Shown: in pieces, positions 1-9,010 of the stretch
Layout of the letters: the number at the start of each line of letters is the position of its first letter
Numbering within the stretch: the first letter of the stretch is position 1
Assembly (NCBI GenBank): GCA_003446015.1
Contig: DMBU01000013.1
Coordinates: 5,338 to 69,337, forward strand
From: Bacteroidales bacterium
GTDB lineage: Bacteria > Bacteroidota > Bacteroidia > Bacteroidales > UBA12077
Reading direction: 5' to 3'
DNA: 64,000 nt
Translations under genes and position numbers: made by a program
Notes under the pieces: model-generated
The model's database searches: none
What the model was told of the DNA's origin: nothing
What the model saw: the letters and a program-made list of their open reading frames with translations, nothing else

Positions 1-1551
1 TTCCAAGACACCATCTTGCAATGATATGTTCCAAAAATCATTAAAATCAAATACCCTGTTAGTGTTTGAGTAAATTTCTGAATTCCATAGATCCTTAATA
101 TACTCATAATAATCTGTGTTATTCCCTGACCACTTTAATAAAGATTCCTGCTCTTGCCGTGTATTAAAAATTGGATGAATGCAGGGTTGAGATAAACTAT
201 AAATACCTTGTTTGGGATTAAAATCATTCCACGATTCCAAAAAGTTATTGGCAGGGCAAATATACTTAACCAACACTGAGGTTTCATCAGGAATGGTTGA
301 TAATGAAATGCTTAATTCTAAGTTGTGAATAGCCTCAGATAGTTTTTTGGATGCAGGATAATCATACGCAGGATTACAATCGTAAAAAATCACTCCTTTA
401 TAATTATCTAAGTTGTTAATAAAATCTGCCATTTTAACGTCATTGCCTTGTTTAGTGAACAATGCTCTGCTAACAGAAATAGTTTGTCCGTAATTACCCA
501 AAAGTTGATTTATGGCATTTATTATAAGCTGGGTTTCAATGTTATTGGTTCCACAAACAATAAGTGATTTTCCCCTATTATCTAATAATTCATCTCCTAA
601 TTTTGAGATATCGGTAGCGCTTGTTGAAACAGGTAATTCTTTTTGATTCAATTTAGCAGCAATATAATTATAAAGAGTTGCTACAAGATTTTGTTCTTCA
701 GAAGGATTAATTACAATACGCTCGTCGGCATTACTTCCGGTTAAGGACATTCCGGTTTCAATCTGTATGTGGCGCGACATTGTTCTTTTATCTTCGTCAA
801 CTTTCCGGCTTTTAGCATATTGTTTAGTGTATTCAACCGGAGATAACCATGTTCCAAGAAAATCGGCATTAATCCCAACGATCACTTGTGCCTTATCAAA
901 TTGATAATTAGGGATAACGCGTTTTCCAAATGATTTTTCATTTGCTTCCAATAATCCTGAAATTGAAACAGGATCATAAATAATATGTTCTGTTGTTGGA
1001 TATTCTTTAATAAAATCAGTAATTACTTTTTTAGTTGATGGACTAATTATACTTTGAGATATAATTGCGATTTTTCCCTTTTCTGATTTTATCTTTTTTA
1101 ACTGTTCAACAATTTGGTTGTCTATTGTTGACCAATTAGTATCTGCCCCATTTATTTGGGGATTCCTGTATCTTGTATCATCATAGAGGCTTAAAACGGA
1201 GGCTTGTAATATACTATTTGCCGATCCTTGTGAAATGCTTGATAATTCATTTCCCTCAATTTTTATAGGACGCCCATCTATTACCTTTACCAGAATACTG
1301 CCATATTTATCTCCATCAAAAAAAGTTGAAGCATAATAATTAGCCATACTTGGTGTAATTTCTTCGGGTTTTATAAGGTATGGAATAGCTTTATGTGTCA
1401 TGTTCTCGCATCGCGAAAGAACAAAAGTCGATGCTAAACCAAATCCAAACATTTTAAGAAAATCTCTTCGATTGGTAGAAGAAATCTTTTCTAACTTACT
1501 ATCTTTATTTTCGATAGTATTTCCATCTAAACTTTTCCAATATTTAGCCAT
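1..1551 (-). CDS. actB: Alternative complex III iron-sulfur/molybdopterin-like subunit ActB (partial, N-terminal 517 residues)
   Basis: I read an open frame leftward from ATG at 1551 to the window edge without a stop, so the 3' part is missing. The protein starts MAKYWKSLDGN and has a twin-arginine motif NRRDFLKMFGFG near residues 37-48 followed by a hydrophobic stretch, which fits Tat export. What follows resembles the molybdopterin-oxidoreductase-like domain of ActB, which in this family has lost the cofactor; the ferredoxin-like Fe-S half expected after it would lie outside the window. ActB is the large periplasmic subunit of the quinol-oxidising complex that replaces bc1 in many Bacteroidota. 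It begins 22 bases after the actA stop, so the two are one operon. The identification rests on the Tat motif, the neighbour and general resemblance. Confidence 0.85.
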   Translation of the reverse strand, partial: MAKYWKSLDGNTIENKDSKLEKISSTNRRDFLKMFGFGLASTFVLSRCENMTHKAIPYLIKPEEITPSMANYYASTFFDGDKYGSILVKVIDGRPIKIEGNELSSISQGSANSILQASVLSLYDDTRYRNPQINGADTNWSTIDNQIVEQLKKIKSEKGKIAIISQSIISPSTKKVITDFIKEYPTTEHIIYDPVSISGLLEANEKSFGKRVIPNYQFDKAQVIVGINADFLGTWLSPVEYTKQYAKSRKVDEDKRTMSRHIQIETGMSLTGSNADERIVINPSEEQNLVATLYNYIAAKLNQKELPVSTSATDISKLGDELLDNRGKSLIVCGTNNIETQLIINAINQLLGNYGQTISVSRALFTKQGNDVKMADFINNLDNYKGVIFYDCNPAYDYPASKKLSEAIHNLELSISLSTIPDETSVLVKYICPANNFLESWNDFNPKQGIYSLSQPCIHPIFNTRQEQESLLKWSGNNTDYYEYIKDLWNSEIYSNTNRVFDFNDFWNISLQDGVLE

Positions 1552-1573
1552 ATATAAGAAGTTTTACATATTA

Positions 1574-2710
1574 TTAATAATGACATTTCATGCAGTCTTC
1601 TCCACCTAATTGTGCGACTGTGAGAGAATCTGTGGTATTATTTTTTAACTGCTCGTGATATTCTTCAAATGTATTTTCATAATATTTATTTTCGAAAAAA
1701 TCTACTTTTTGTGTTCTATGACAATCTAAACACCAACCCATTGATAAATCGTTTTCCTGTTTTAACAAATGCATGTCTTCAACTAATCCGTGACAGTCTT
1801 TACATTCTAATTGACCAACTCCAACATGTTGAGCATGGCTAAAAAACACATGGTCAGGTAGTTTATGAACACGAATCCATTTTACAGCCTGTCCCTGATC
1901 CATGTGAGTTAAAATTTTTTGAATTTCAAACCGTCCGGAATATGTTCCTTCGCGAACCAATTGATGACAATTCATACAAACATTTGTTGATGGTATACCG
2001 GCTGATTTTGCTGTTTCAGCTGTATGATGACAATACATACAATCAATCTTATTACTGGTTGCATGAACCTGATGTGAAAATTTAATTGGTTGTAAAGGAG
2101 CATAGTCTTTTGTTCGACCTAAACCGGCAGCATCCTCATATAGAATCTTGAAAATAAAGACTAAAACAATCAGTATTATTAAACCATGAACAACTTTATA
2201 TTTAATAAATTTAGTTAAACTTAAATCGACAAATGCTGCAATAAAAATTACAATAAGTAAAATAAACAGGGATAATCTCGTCACTAGTTTTTTTTGCTCT
2301 TTTAACCCCGTTGTTCTGTAAGTATCAATGTATTGTCTGATGAGGATTATTTGTTCTCCACTCAAGGGGATATTTGCATGCACCTCTGACATTCTTTTTG
2401 TAACCGGATTTAGCAAGAGATTTGCAAAAGTTGTACTATCCATGTTTTGTGTTGAAAGAGCAATTTCAAGGATCGAAGGATTCCAGTTGAAAGTATCTAT
2501 TACTGATGTGTTATGACAAGAAGCACAGTTAATGGTATTCTCTCCCGTATTTATTAAGCCATAAAATAATCTTTCACCTAATTTGAGTTCATTTGAACTT
2601 AAATGATCATCTTTTTGATTTTCTTCGGCGAAGGTATTTTGAACTAAAAAAATACTAATTAAACTAAAAAATAAAATAATTTTTGCAAAATAAAAGTTGA
2701 TTTTCTTCAT
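1574..2710 (-). CDS. actA: Alternative complex III multiheme cytochrome c subunit ActA, six CXXCH motifs
   Basis: The 378-residue protein starts at ATG 2710, which gives a clean signal peptide (MKKINFYFAKIILFFSLI); a TTG five codons earlier is less likely. Residues 40-135 form a small cytochrome c-like domain with one heme motif (C62-H66). Two membrane helices follow (about 146-163 and 172-190). The C-terminal half holds five further CXXCH motifs starting at C224, C245, C303, C327 and C373, the classic pentaheme ActA. ActA passes electrons from the Fe-S subunit ActB to the terminal oxidase or a mobile cytochrome. The extra N-terminal monoheme domain is unusual against the basic pentaheme design, in which a separate subunit ActE is monoheme. 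The gene is divergent from coxA, so the two complexes sit back to back. Confidence 0.88.
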   Translation of the reverse strand: MKKINFYFAKIILFFSLISIFLVQNTFAEENQKDDHLSSNELKLGERLFYGLINTGENTINCASCHNTSVIDTFNWNPSILEIALSTQNMDSTTFANLLLNPVTKRMSEVHANIPLSGEQIILIRQYIDTYRTTGLKEQKKLVTRLSLFILLIVIFIAAFVDLSLTKFIKYKVVHGLIILIVLVFIFKILYEDAAGLGRTKDYAPLQPIKFSHQVHATSNKIDCMYCHHTAETAKSAGIPSTNVCMNCHQLVREGTYSGRFEIQKILTHMDQGQAVKWIRVHKLPDHVFFSHAQHVGVGQLECKDCHGLVEDMHLLKQENDLSMGWCLDCHRTQKVDFFENKYYENTFEEYHEQLKNNTTDSLTVAQLGGEDCMKCHY

Positions 2711-3022
2711 ACTAGTTAAATTCAAATTTGACTTTCAATTTCGTAATAAAAAATCTATTTCACTAATTTTTGAAGCTTAATAACACTAAAATTAATTTAG
2801 ATTAAAAATCAATAGTACTGTTATAAAATAAAGCAAAAACACCAAATAACTAACAAGACGTTGTAATATAGGCACATAAAAATAACAATTAATTCACGCA
2901 ATTCAATACTAAATTGTCTTTTTTTTAGATTTTTTTTTATTTTTATATCTTTTAAATAATATTATTCATAAATTTAATCGGATAAATAATAATGACTTTA
3001 ACATCTTTAAATAATTGCAATT
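2711..3022. promoter_or_regulatory. Divergent intergenic region between actA and coxA
   Basis: These 312 bases hold no gene. They must carry the promoters of the leftward act operon and the rightward cox operon. The sequence is very AT-rich with long T and A runs (around 2920-2950). I see TATCTTTT near 2947, a weak match to the TAnnTTTG -7 element, but no convincing -33 partner and no clear operator palindrome. Joint regulation of the two operons from here is an inference from layout only. Confidence 0.4.
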
Positions 3023-4600
3023 ATGAGTAATTCAAATCTTCCCAATTACCTGGAGTATAAAGGGAAATATAAAGGACTTCTCGGATGGATTTTTTCAACA
3101 GATCATAAAAGAATAGGATTGCTCTATTTATATTCTGTAATGACTTTTTTTATAGTAGGGGCCTTGTTGGGGTTATTAATGAAATTTGAGTTAATAGCAC
3201 CGGGTAAAACCATTATGGAGGCTAAAAGTTATAATGCCATTTTTACTTTGCATGGAATTACCATGATTTTTTTAATTGTAATACCAGGGATACCTGCAAT
3301 TTTAGGAAACTTTTTTCTCCCTATTATGATTGGTGCAAAAGACGTATTTTATCCTAAATTAAATTTAATTTCCTGGTGGTTATATATATTAGGTGCAGTA
3401 GTAGCCTTATCATCTCAATTTATGCATGGAGCATCACCTGATACTGGCTGGACATTTTATGCACCATATAGCTTCAGAACCCAATCTAATGTATTACCAG
3501 CTTTAATTGGTGCATTTATTTTGGGATTTTCGTCAATCTTAACTGGAATTAATTTTATAGTTACTATGCACAGGTTACGGGCACCTGGAATGAAATGGTT
3601 AAAAATGCCATTGTTCCCCTGGTCTCTTTACGGAACAGCTTGGATTCAGGTACTTGCAACACCAATAATAGGAATTACGTTACTTATGGTTGTTGCAGAA
3701 CGAGTTTTAAATATTGGATTTTTTGACCCTGCCCTGGGGGGAGACCCGGTATTGTATCAACATTTGTTTTGGATTTATTCGCATCCGGCAGTTTATATCA
3801 TGATTTTACCTTCAATGGGTGTAATATCAGAAGTTATACCAACCTTTGCACGAAAAGAAATTTTTGGATATAATGCGGTGGTAATTTCAACTTTGCTAAT
3901 TGCATTTGTTGGTTATTTTGTATGGGGACATCACATGTTTACAGCAGGTATGAGTGAGACATCTCTTTTTGCCTTTTCATTCTTAACTTTTCTGGTTGCT
4001 ATTCCAAGTGCAATAAAAACATTTAATTGGTTAGCAACATTGTATAAAGGTTCAATAATCTTAAAAACTCCAATGTACTGGGCAGTTTCTTTCCTTTTTA
4101 TATTTATGATCGGTGGATTATCAGGAATGGTTTTGGGTTCGTTAGCTGCAAACGTACATTTACATGATACCGCATTTGTTGTTGCACATTTTCATTTTAT
4201 TGTTTTTGGAGGTGTGGGGTTTGGATTTTTTGCAGGGATACATTATTGGTTTCCAAAAATTTTCGGAAGAATGTATGATGCATCATGGGCAGATACAGGA
4301 TGGTTAATATTCTTTATTGGCTTTTTGACACTTTATGCTCCTATGTTTTATCTTGGGATAACAGGAATGCCTCGTAGATATTACGATTATGTTCCTGAAT
4401 TTCATCCTGCAAATATCATATCTTCATTTGGAGCATTTATTATGATTGCAGGTCTTGCTATTATAATAATTAATTTAATCAGATCTGCTAAAAAAGGACC
4501 GAAAGCCGAGGAAAGTCCATGGGGAGGTAAAACTTTGGAATGGACTGTATCAAGCCCTCCAATTGTTGAGAATTTTGAAGAAATCCCTGAAATCAAATAA
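3023..4600 (+). CDS. coxA: Cytochrome c oxidase subunit I (caa3 type, A2 family)
   Basis: Catalytic subunit of the heme-copper oxidase that reduces oxygen to water and pumps protons; 525 residues with about 12 membrane helices. Metal ligands are all visible: H77 and H391 for the low-spin heme, H389 for the high-spin heme, and H254, H303 and H304 for CuB. Y258 lies four residues after H254, the position of the cross-linked tyrosine. The loop reads YSHP (252-255) rather than the glutamate-containing version, which marks the A2 subfamily known from Thermus and Rhodothermus caa3 oxidases. It heads the operon coxA-coxC-coxD-coxB. In many relatives coxB comes first, so the gene order here is worth noting. 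Confidence 0.96.
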   Translation: MSNSNLPNYLEYKGKYKGLLGWIFSTDHKRIGLLYLYSVMTFFIVGALLGLLMKFELIAPGKTIMEAKSYNAIFTLHGITMIFLIVIPGIPAILGNFFLPIMIGAKDVFYPKLNLISWWLYILGAVVALSSQFMHGASPDTGWTFYAPYSFRTQSNVLPALIGAFILGFSSILTGINFIVTMHRLRAPGMKWLKMPLFPWSLYGTAWIQVLATPIIGITLLMVVAERVLNIGFFDPALGGDPVLYQHLFWIYSHPAVYIMILPSMGVISEVIPTFARKEIFGYNAVVISTLLIAFVGYFVWGHHMFTAGMSETSLFAFSFLTFLVAIPSAIKTFNWLATLYKGSIILKTPMYWAVSFLFIFMIGGLSGMVLGSLAANVHLHDTAFVVAHFHFIVFGGVGFGFFAGIHYWFPKIFGRMYDASWADTGWLIFFIGFLTLYAPMFYLGITGMPRRYYDYVPEFHPANIISSFGAFIMIAGLAIIIINLIRSAKKGPKAEESPWGGKTLEWTVSSPPIVENFEEIPEIK

Positions 4601-4610
4601 ATTCAATAAA

Positions 4611-5222
4611 ATGGAAGGAAACAATTCAAACGATCATTACGACCATGAAGGCTCCAAAATGGGGATGTGGTTATTTATTTTTACAGAACTATTATTTTTC
4701 GGAGGATTATTTTTTGTTTATGCAATCTCAAGGTATAAAAATGAAACCGCATTTGCTTTGGCTGCTGAAGAGTTAAATGTAACAACAGGTGCTATAAATA
4801 CGATTATATTATTGATTAGCAGTGCAACAATTGCGATGGCTGTTTCTGCAATTCAGCTAAAAAAGAAAAACATAACTTTAATATTTTTAGCCATAACTTT
4901 AATTTTAGCGGTTGTTTTTCTTGTAAATAAGTATTTTGAGTGGGGGGCTAAAATTGAACATGGAATATATCCCGGGTCAGAAATATTACAGCAATTAGGA
5001 TATGGAGAAATACTATATTTTGGGTTATATTTTGCTATGACCGGATTGCATGCTTTGCATATTATTGTTGGTATAGTAATCATTTTAATAATAAGCGTTA
5101 AAGTTTATAATGAAAAAATTCATGCTGAACGGTTTGTCCAGCTTGAAAATACAGGATTATACTGGCATTTGGTTGATATTATCTGGATATTTTTATTTCC
5201 TTTATTTTATTTAATTGTATAG
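4611..5222 (+). CDS. coxC: Cytochrome c oxidase subunit III
   Basis: Membrane subunit III, 203 residues if started at ATG 4611 (MEGNNSNDHYDHEG), ten bases after the coxA stop. A longer reading from a TTG at 4563 inside coxA is possible but unlikely. The protein begins with a hydrophilic His/Asp-rich segment and then shows five membrane helices, the short form common in caa3 operons. The motif MGMWLFIFTELLFFGG at the start of the first helix and the helices around GLHALHI and the C-terminal HLVDIIWIFLFPLFYL are typical of the family. Subunit III stabilises the catalytic core and the oxygen path. It is tightly packed between coxA and coxD. Confidence 0.92.
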   Translation: MEGNNSNDHYDHEGSKMGMWLFIFTELLFFGGLFFVYAISRYKNETAFALAAEELNVTTGAINTIILLISSATIAMAVSAIQLKKKNITLIFLAITLILAVVFLVNKYFEWGAKIEHGIYPGSEILQQLGYGEILYFGLYFAMTGLHALHIIVGIVIILIISVKVYNEKIHAERFVQLENTGLYWHLVDIIWIFLFPLFYLIV

Positions 5223-5225
5223 TAT

Positions 5226-5513
5226 ATGGTAGAAACAAAAAAGCATAAAATAGTTAGCTATAAGACATATGGAATTATTTTAATAGCATTAATTATATTA
5301 ACCTTTATTTCTGTATTTGTCACAAGGATCGATTTAAGTAATTTGAGCATAGTAGTTGCATTATCAATTGCAGGCATTAAATCTCTTCTTGTGTTTTCTT
5401 TTTTTATGCATTTATTATATGATAAAAAAATGTATTCATTGATGGTAGCGGGAGTTTTATTGGTTATGACCTTAGTTTTAATTGTAACGTTCTTGGATTA
5501 TAGTTATTTATAA
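5226..5513 (+). CDS. coxD: Cytochrome c oxidase subunit IV family protein
   Basis: A 95-residue membrane protein with three predicted helices (about 14-32, 40-60 and 70-92). The helix containing the motif SLLVFSFFMHL matches the prokaryotic cytochrome oxidase subunit IV family, a small accessory subunit that packs against subunits I and III. It starts three bases after the coxC stop and is followed by coxB after 14 bases, so it is co-transcribed and probably translationally linked. The family call rests on size, topology and context as much as on sequence, because these small subunits are poorly conserved. Confidence 0.85.
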   Translation: MVETKKHKIVSYKTYGIILIALIILTFISVFVTRIDLSNLSIVVALSIAGIKSLLVFSFFMHLLYDKKMYSLMVAGVLLVMTLVLIVTFLDYSYL

Positions 5514-5527
5514 AAAATTATATAAAG

Positions 5528-6469
5528 ATGTATTCTAATTTGTCAAATTTCTCTGAAGGAGTGGATAATGCTTTTGTTATTATATTTTCTGTAATTGCAG
5601 TTTTTTTGGTTGGCTTAACGGTATTATTAATTTATTTTCTGTTTCGGTATAGTGAAAAAAGAAACCCCCAACCAACACCCATAAAGGGAAACATGTGGCT
5701 TGAAATTGTTTGGACAATTATTCCTCTGGGATTAGTTTTAGGAATGTTCTATTATGGATGGATGGCTTGGATACCAATGCTTTCGAAGGCTCCGGAAAAC
5801 TCAATTGAAATAAAAACAACGGCTCAAATGTGGTCGTGGAAATTCGAATATGAAAACGGCAAAAGGACAGATACCCTCATTATTCCTCTAGGAAAACCTA
5901 TCGAATTGATCGCTAACTCTCCTGATGTATTGCATAGTCTGTATATACCTGCGTTTAGAATAAAAAGGGATATTGTTCCAGGAAGAATTACAACCATGTG
6001 GTTTAAGGCAAATAGAGAAGGTGAATACAATCTTTTTTGTGCTGAATATTGTGGCTTGCAACATTCATATATGAAAACTGAGGTTAAAGTTTTATCTCCT
6101 GAAAAATACGATGAATGGTATATTGATACAACAGCTGCTGTAGCGTTAACTTCAATCCCAGGAGCTGCAGGATTGAAAATTATTCGTGATATGGGTTGTA
6201 CTGCGTGTCATTCATTAGATGGATCCACACTTGTTGGACCAACATATAAAGGAGTTTTTGGACACGAGGTTGACGTTATTACTAATGGAAAAGAAAGAAA
6301 GGTGATTGCTGATGCTGAATATATTAAAAACTCAATAAATAACCCTAATGATGATATTGTAAAAGGATTTAATAAAGGTTTGATGAGATCATATAAAAAC
6401 GAATTAACCGACGATGAAATAGAACAAATTATTTTATATCTTCAAACATTGTCGGGGGGAAAGGAATAG
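5528..6469 (+). CDS. coxB: Cytochrome c oxidase subunit II with C-terminal cytochrome c domain (caa3)
   Basis: Subunit II of the oxidase, 313 residues. Two membrane helices (about 15-38 and 58-80) precede a cupredoxin domain with the full CuA site: H136, C171, E173, C175, H179 and M182. A cytochrome c domain follows, with heme motif CTACH at 224-228. This fusion defines caa3 oxidases, in which the attached heme feeds electrons directly into CuA. It is the last gene of the cox operon, and its stop at 6469 lies two bases from the stop of the convergent ctaB, so there is no room for a separate terminator between them. Confidence 0.95.
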   Translation: MYSNLSNFSEGVDNAFVIIFSVIAVFLVGLTVLLIYFLFRYSEKRNPQPTPIKGNMWLEIVWTIIPLGLVLGMFYYGWMAWIPMLSKAPENSIEIKTTAQMWSWKFEYENGKRTDTLIIPLGKPIELIANSPDVLHSLYIPAFRIKRDIVPGRITTMWFKANREGEYNLFCAEYCGLQHSYMKTEVKVLSPEKYDEWYIDTTAAVALTSIPGAAGLKIIRDMGCTACHSLDGSTLVGPTYKGVFGHEVDVITNGKERKVIADAEYIKNSINNPNDDIVKGFNKGLMRSYKNELTDDEIEQIILYLQTLSGGKE

Positions 6470-6471
6470 AA

Positions 6472-7380
6472 CTATAGAAGTACAGAGTCAATAATTAAAA
6501 GTATCATAACGAGGATCATGAAGACATTTATCGAAATAAATGCCTTTTTAAAATTAAAAACATCTCTTTTATTGAAAATGATCTTGTAAAAAGAAACAAT
6601 AATCCAAAAATTGGCAATTAATAAAAGTATTATTATAAATAGAGATTGGATAATTCCGTAATAAGGTAAAAAGAGAGAAGTAATAGAAGTGCCAAGAACC
6701 CAGTTAAATACTATTCTTTTTATTTGTTCACCAGAAAAAGTTTTTGATAATGATCCAAAACCCGCCTTTAAATAATCATCGTTATATTTTATTAAAATGA
6801 GCCAAAAGTGTGGTATTTGCCACATATAAATGAAAAATGAAATGAATATGATTACAGGATTCAGGATAAATCCTCCTGCAGCTGTCCATCCTATTAAAAC
6901 CGGAGTTACTCCTGTTAGCGATCCTGGAACAACAGCAAAAGCTGTTTTCTTTTTTAAATAAGTATATAAACCATTATACCATAGAATATTGAGGATCCCA
7001 AGTAGTGCAGGAATATATCCTGTTTTTATATAAAGGATAAGAAAGCCGGCAATTGAAAAAACGATTGCGATAGTTAGTCCTAAGGCCGGAGAGATTTGTT
7101 TAGAGGGAATTGGCCTGTTTTGGGTTCGTAACATCAATGCGTCTGAATTTCTTTCCTGATATTGATTTAAGGCTGAAGCCCCTGAAGCGAACAGCAAAAC
7201 ACCTAAAACAACAAAGATAATCTTAGAGTCAAAATATTTATTTGCAACCAAATATCCTGTTGCAGCTGAAAAGGAAACAGCAACAGAAATACCCAAACGT
7301 GTAAGTTTTGGGAGTGATTTTATTAGTCTGAATACAGCCTGGTTTTTCAAATTAAGATTGCTTTTTTGCAGAACGTCCAC
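6472..7380 (-). CDS. ctaB: Protoheme IX farnesyltransferase (heme O synthase)
   Basis: A UbiA-family prenyltransferase of 302 residues with about nine membrane helices. It adds a farnesyl group to heme B to give heme O, the precursor of the heme A needed by the oxidase next door. The first aspartate-rich motif is seen as NQYQERNSD at 72-80 with the following ALMLRTQNRP, and the second around YNDDYLKAGFGSL. Its start overlaps the end of the SCO gene by 29 bases, which argues for coupled translation. No heme A synthase (CtaA) is seen in this window. Confidence 0.94.
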   Translation of the reverse strand: MDVLQKSNLNLKNQAVFRLIKSLPKLTRLGISVAVSFSAATGYLVANKYFDSKIIFVVLGVLLFASGASALNQYQERNSDALMLRTQNRPIPSKQISPALGLTIAIVFSIAGFLILYIKTGYIPALLGILNILWYNGLYTYLKKKTAFAVVPGSLTGVTPVLIGWTAAGGFILNPVIIFISFFIYMWQIPHFWLILIKYNDDYLKAGFGSLSKTFSGEQIKRIVFNWVLGTSITSLFLPYYGIIQSLFIIILLLIANFWIIVSFYKIIFNKRDVFNFKKAFISINVFMILVMILLIIDSVLL

Positions 7381-8137
7381 GTCCTATTAATAAGCTTATA
7401 AATACTAACAATGAAATGAAAATAATGATTATTCCGGTTATGCGAGTTATACTCAGCGTATAACCCTGACCCTGAGGATTGTAATTAAAACAATATTGTA
7501 GTACTTTATTAATTGTAGGCTTTGCCAAACCATCTTGTGCTTCAATAATAGCCAATTTTAAATCAAAAGGTAAGAAGTCTAATCCGTATAAATACCTGGT
7601 AATTTTACCCTCTGGACTTAATAATATTATACCTGAAGGGTGTGCAAAATCAAGCCCTGTCTCTTTGAATCGAAATCCAACCGCATTGGTTATTGCATCA
7701 ATATTTTTTTGGTCACCAGTAAGATAAATCCAGTAGGCTGCCTTGTCTTTGATTATATGTTCCACAAAATTTTTCTTCTTTTTAATAGCTTTTTCAGGAG
7801 AATCTGTTGTGTCGAAACTTATAGTTAAAATTTGGTAATCTTTACCCAATTCCATATCTACTTTATCCGCAACATGTGCAATACCTTCCTGTAATGGATT
7901 ACAAACCCCCGGACAATTAAAATATACAAAGGATAAAACTGTTGGCTTATCAATTAGTTGGCGTAAAGTTACAGTATCACTTTGGTCGTTTATAAATACT
8001 AAGTCCAGTGGAATGGTGTCTCCAAGATGTTCCTCCCAACCAATTTCCAAAATATTACTACTGATAGGTTGTTGTCCGGAAATATTGTGTGTAGTAAAAA
8101 AAAGTGTAATCAATAATAATGTTATATATTTTTTCAT
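7352..8137 (-). CDS. SCO1/SenC family copper chaperone
   Basis: A thioredoxin-fold protein of 261 residues that delivers copper to, or reduces, the CuA centre of cytochrome oxidase subunit II. It has an N-terminal signal peptide (MKKYITLLLITLFF), the copper motif C75-PGV-C79 in FNCPGVC, and the partner histidine H166 in FAHPSG. It also has a C-terminal membrane helix (about 230-250) with a basic tail, so it is probably anchored in the inner membrane facing the periplasm from its C-terminus. The gene overlaps ctaB, and its product should serve the cox operon that converges on it. Confidence 0.92.
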   Translation of the reverse strand: MKKYITLLLITLFFTTHNISGQQPISSNILEIGWEEHLGDTIPLDLVFINDQSDTVTLRQLIDKPTVLSFVYFNCPGVCNPLQEGIAHVADKVDMELGKDYQILTISFDTTDSPEKAIKKKKNFVEHIIKDKAAYWIYLTGDQKNIDAITNAVGFRFKETGLDFAHPSGIILLSPEGKITRYLYGLDFLPFDLKLAIIEAQDGLAKPTINKVLQYCFNYNPQGQGYTLSITRITGIIIIFISLLVFISLLIGRGRSAKKQS

Positions 8138-8148
8138 TTAGTAATGTT

Positions 8149-8541
8149 TTATAAGATTCCTATTTCATTTTCTTCTTTTTTATAAATCCCTGCAATCATA
8201 AGTGCCCCACCCATTAGCGATGTGTCTTTAAGCAATGCAACCATCGAAACCATTCTTGTTACTTCATCCTCAGCAAATAGTTTAGGAATATGAATTGTTA
8301 TGATAAAAAGTAATAATAAAATCGCGAGCAAAATACAAGAGAGTTTTATGTATTTTTTAATTATTATACTTATACTGGCAGCAATAAGAGCAAAACCGGT
8401 TAATATTATCGTAAAACTTGTTCCGGGGATAAACGAATTAAGCATACCCGTAAAAAAATCGACCATCAGAAAATGATTTAATCCGAAAATTGCAAATGGG
8501 AGTGCAAAAAGGACTCTTCCTGTTGTAGTTAAGTTTTTCAT
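8149..8541 (-). CDS. DoxX-like small membrane protein
   Basis: A 130-residue integral membrane protein with four predicted helices. The N-terminal pattern FALPFAIFGLNHFLMVDFF and the later MVALLKDTSLMGGALMIAG resemble the DoxX/SURF4-like family, whose members occur with respiratory and redox genes but have no single agreed function. It lies 11 bases before the SCO gene on the same strand and 29 bases after the HMA lipoprotein, so it belongs to the same leftward operon. A direct role in oxidase assembly is only an inference from context. Confidence 0.7.
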   Translation of the reverse strand: MKNLTTTGRVLFALPFAIFGLNHFLMVDFFTGMLNSFIPGTSFTIILTGFALIAASISIIIKKYIKLSCILLAILLLLFIITIHIPKLFAEDEVTRMVSMVALLKDTSLMGGALMIAGIYKKEENEIGIL

Positions 8542-8570
8542 ATGAATTAAATTAATTGCTTAAAAGTTAA

Positions 8571-8915
8571 TTATTCTGTTAATACAATATGACCAATTGC
8601 TTTATATCCTAATTCGTTAATTGCACTTTTAACCTCTAAAATATCAATTTTTGTAGAATCAAGTTCAAGGATTGCAATTCCTTTTTCATGATCTGCTTTT
8701 ACTGAATATACTCCTTCAAATTTACTAATTTTATTTTGAATTGCATTTTCACATCCGGTGCAAGTCATTCCTTCAATGCTGATTTCAATTTTTTGGGCGT
8801 TTGTTAAAACAATTTCTTCTGTGCTTTCTTGTACTTGTTCAGTCTCTTGCTTTGGAGCGTTTTGACATGCAAACGCGAATAAAATAATTGAGAAAAGTAA
8901 AATTTTGATTTTCAT
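8571..8915 (-). CDS. Heavy-metal-associated (HMA) domain lipoprotein
   Basis: A 114-residue secreted lipoprotein. The signal peptide ends in FAFAC, placing the lipid-modified cysteine at residue 17. A short Glu/Gln-rich linker leads to a single HMA domain with the metal motif M50-T-C-T-G-C55, the ferredoxin-like fold used by CopZ-type copper chaperones. Such domains bind Cu(I). As first gene of the leftward operon leading to DoxX-like, SCO and ctaB, it probably holds copper in the periplasm for the oxidase. The usual HMA chaperones are cytoplasmic, so the lipoprotein form is notable. Confidence 0.85.
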   Translation of the reverse strand: MKIKILLFSIILFAFACQNAPKQETEQVQESTEEIVLTNAQKIEISIEGMTCTGCENAIQNKISKFEGVYSVKADHEKGIAILELDSTKIDILEVKSAINELGYKAIGHIVLTE

Positions 8916-9010
8916 AGGGCGATTTTTAATTTTTAAAATGATTAATAAATGTAACTAAAAATACAATGAAAGTCAATTTTGGTTCAATTAACCAACCTAA
9001 TTAATTTAAA

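Noticed and set aside
4563..4610. Longer coxC starting at TTG 4563
   Set aside because: It overlaps the end of coxA and gives a basic leader without homologous features; ATG 4611 fits the family.
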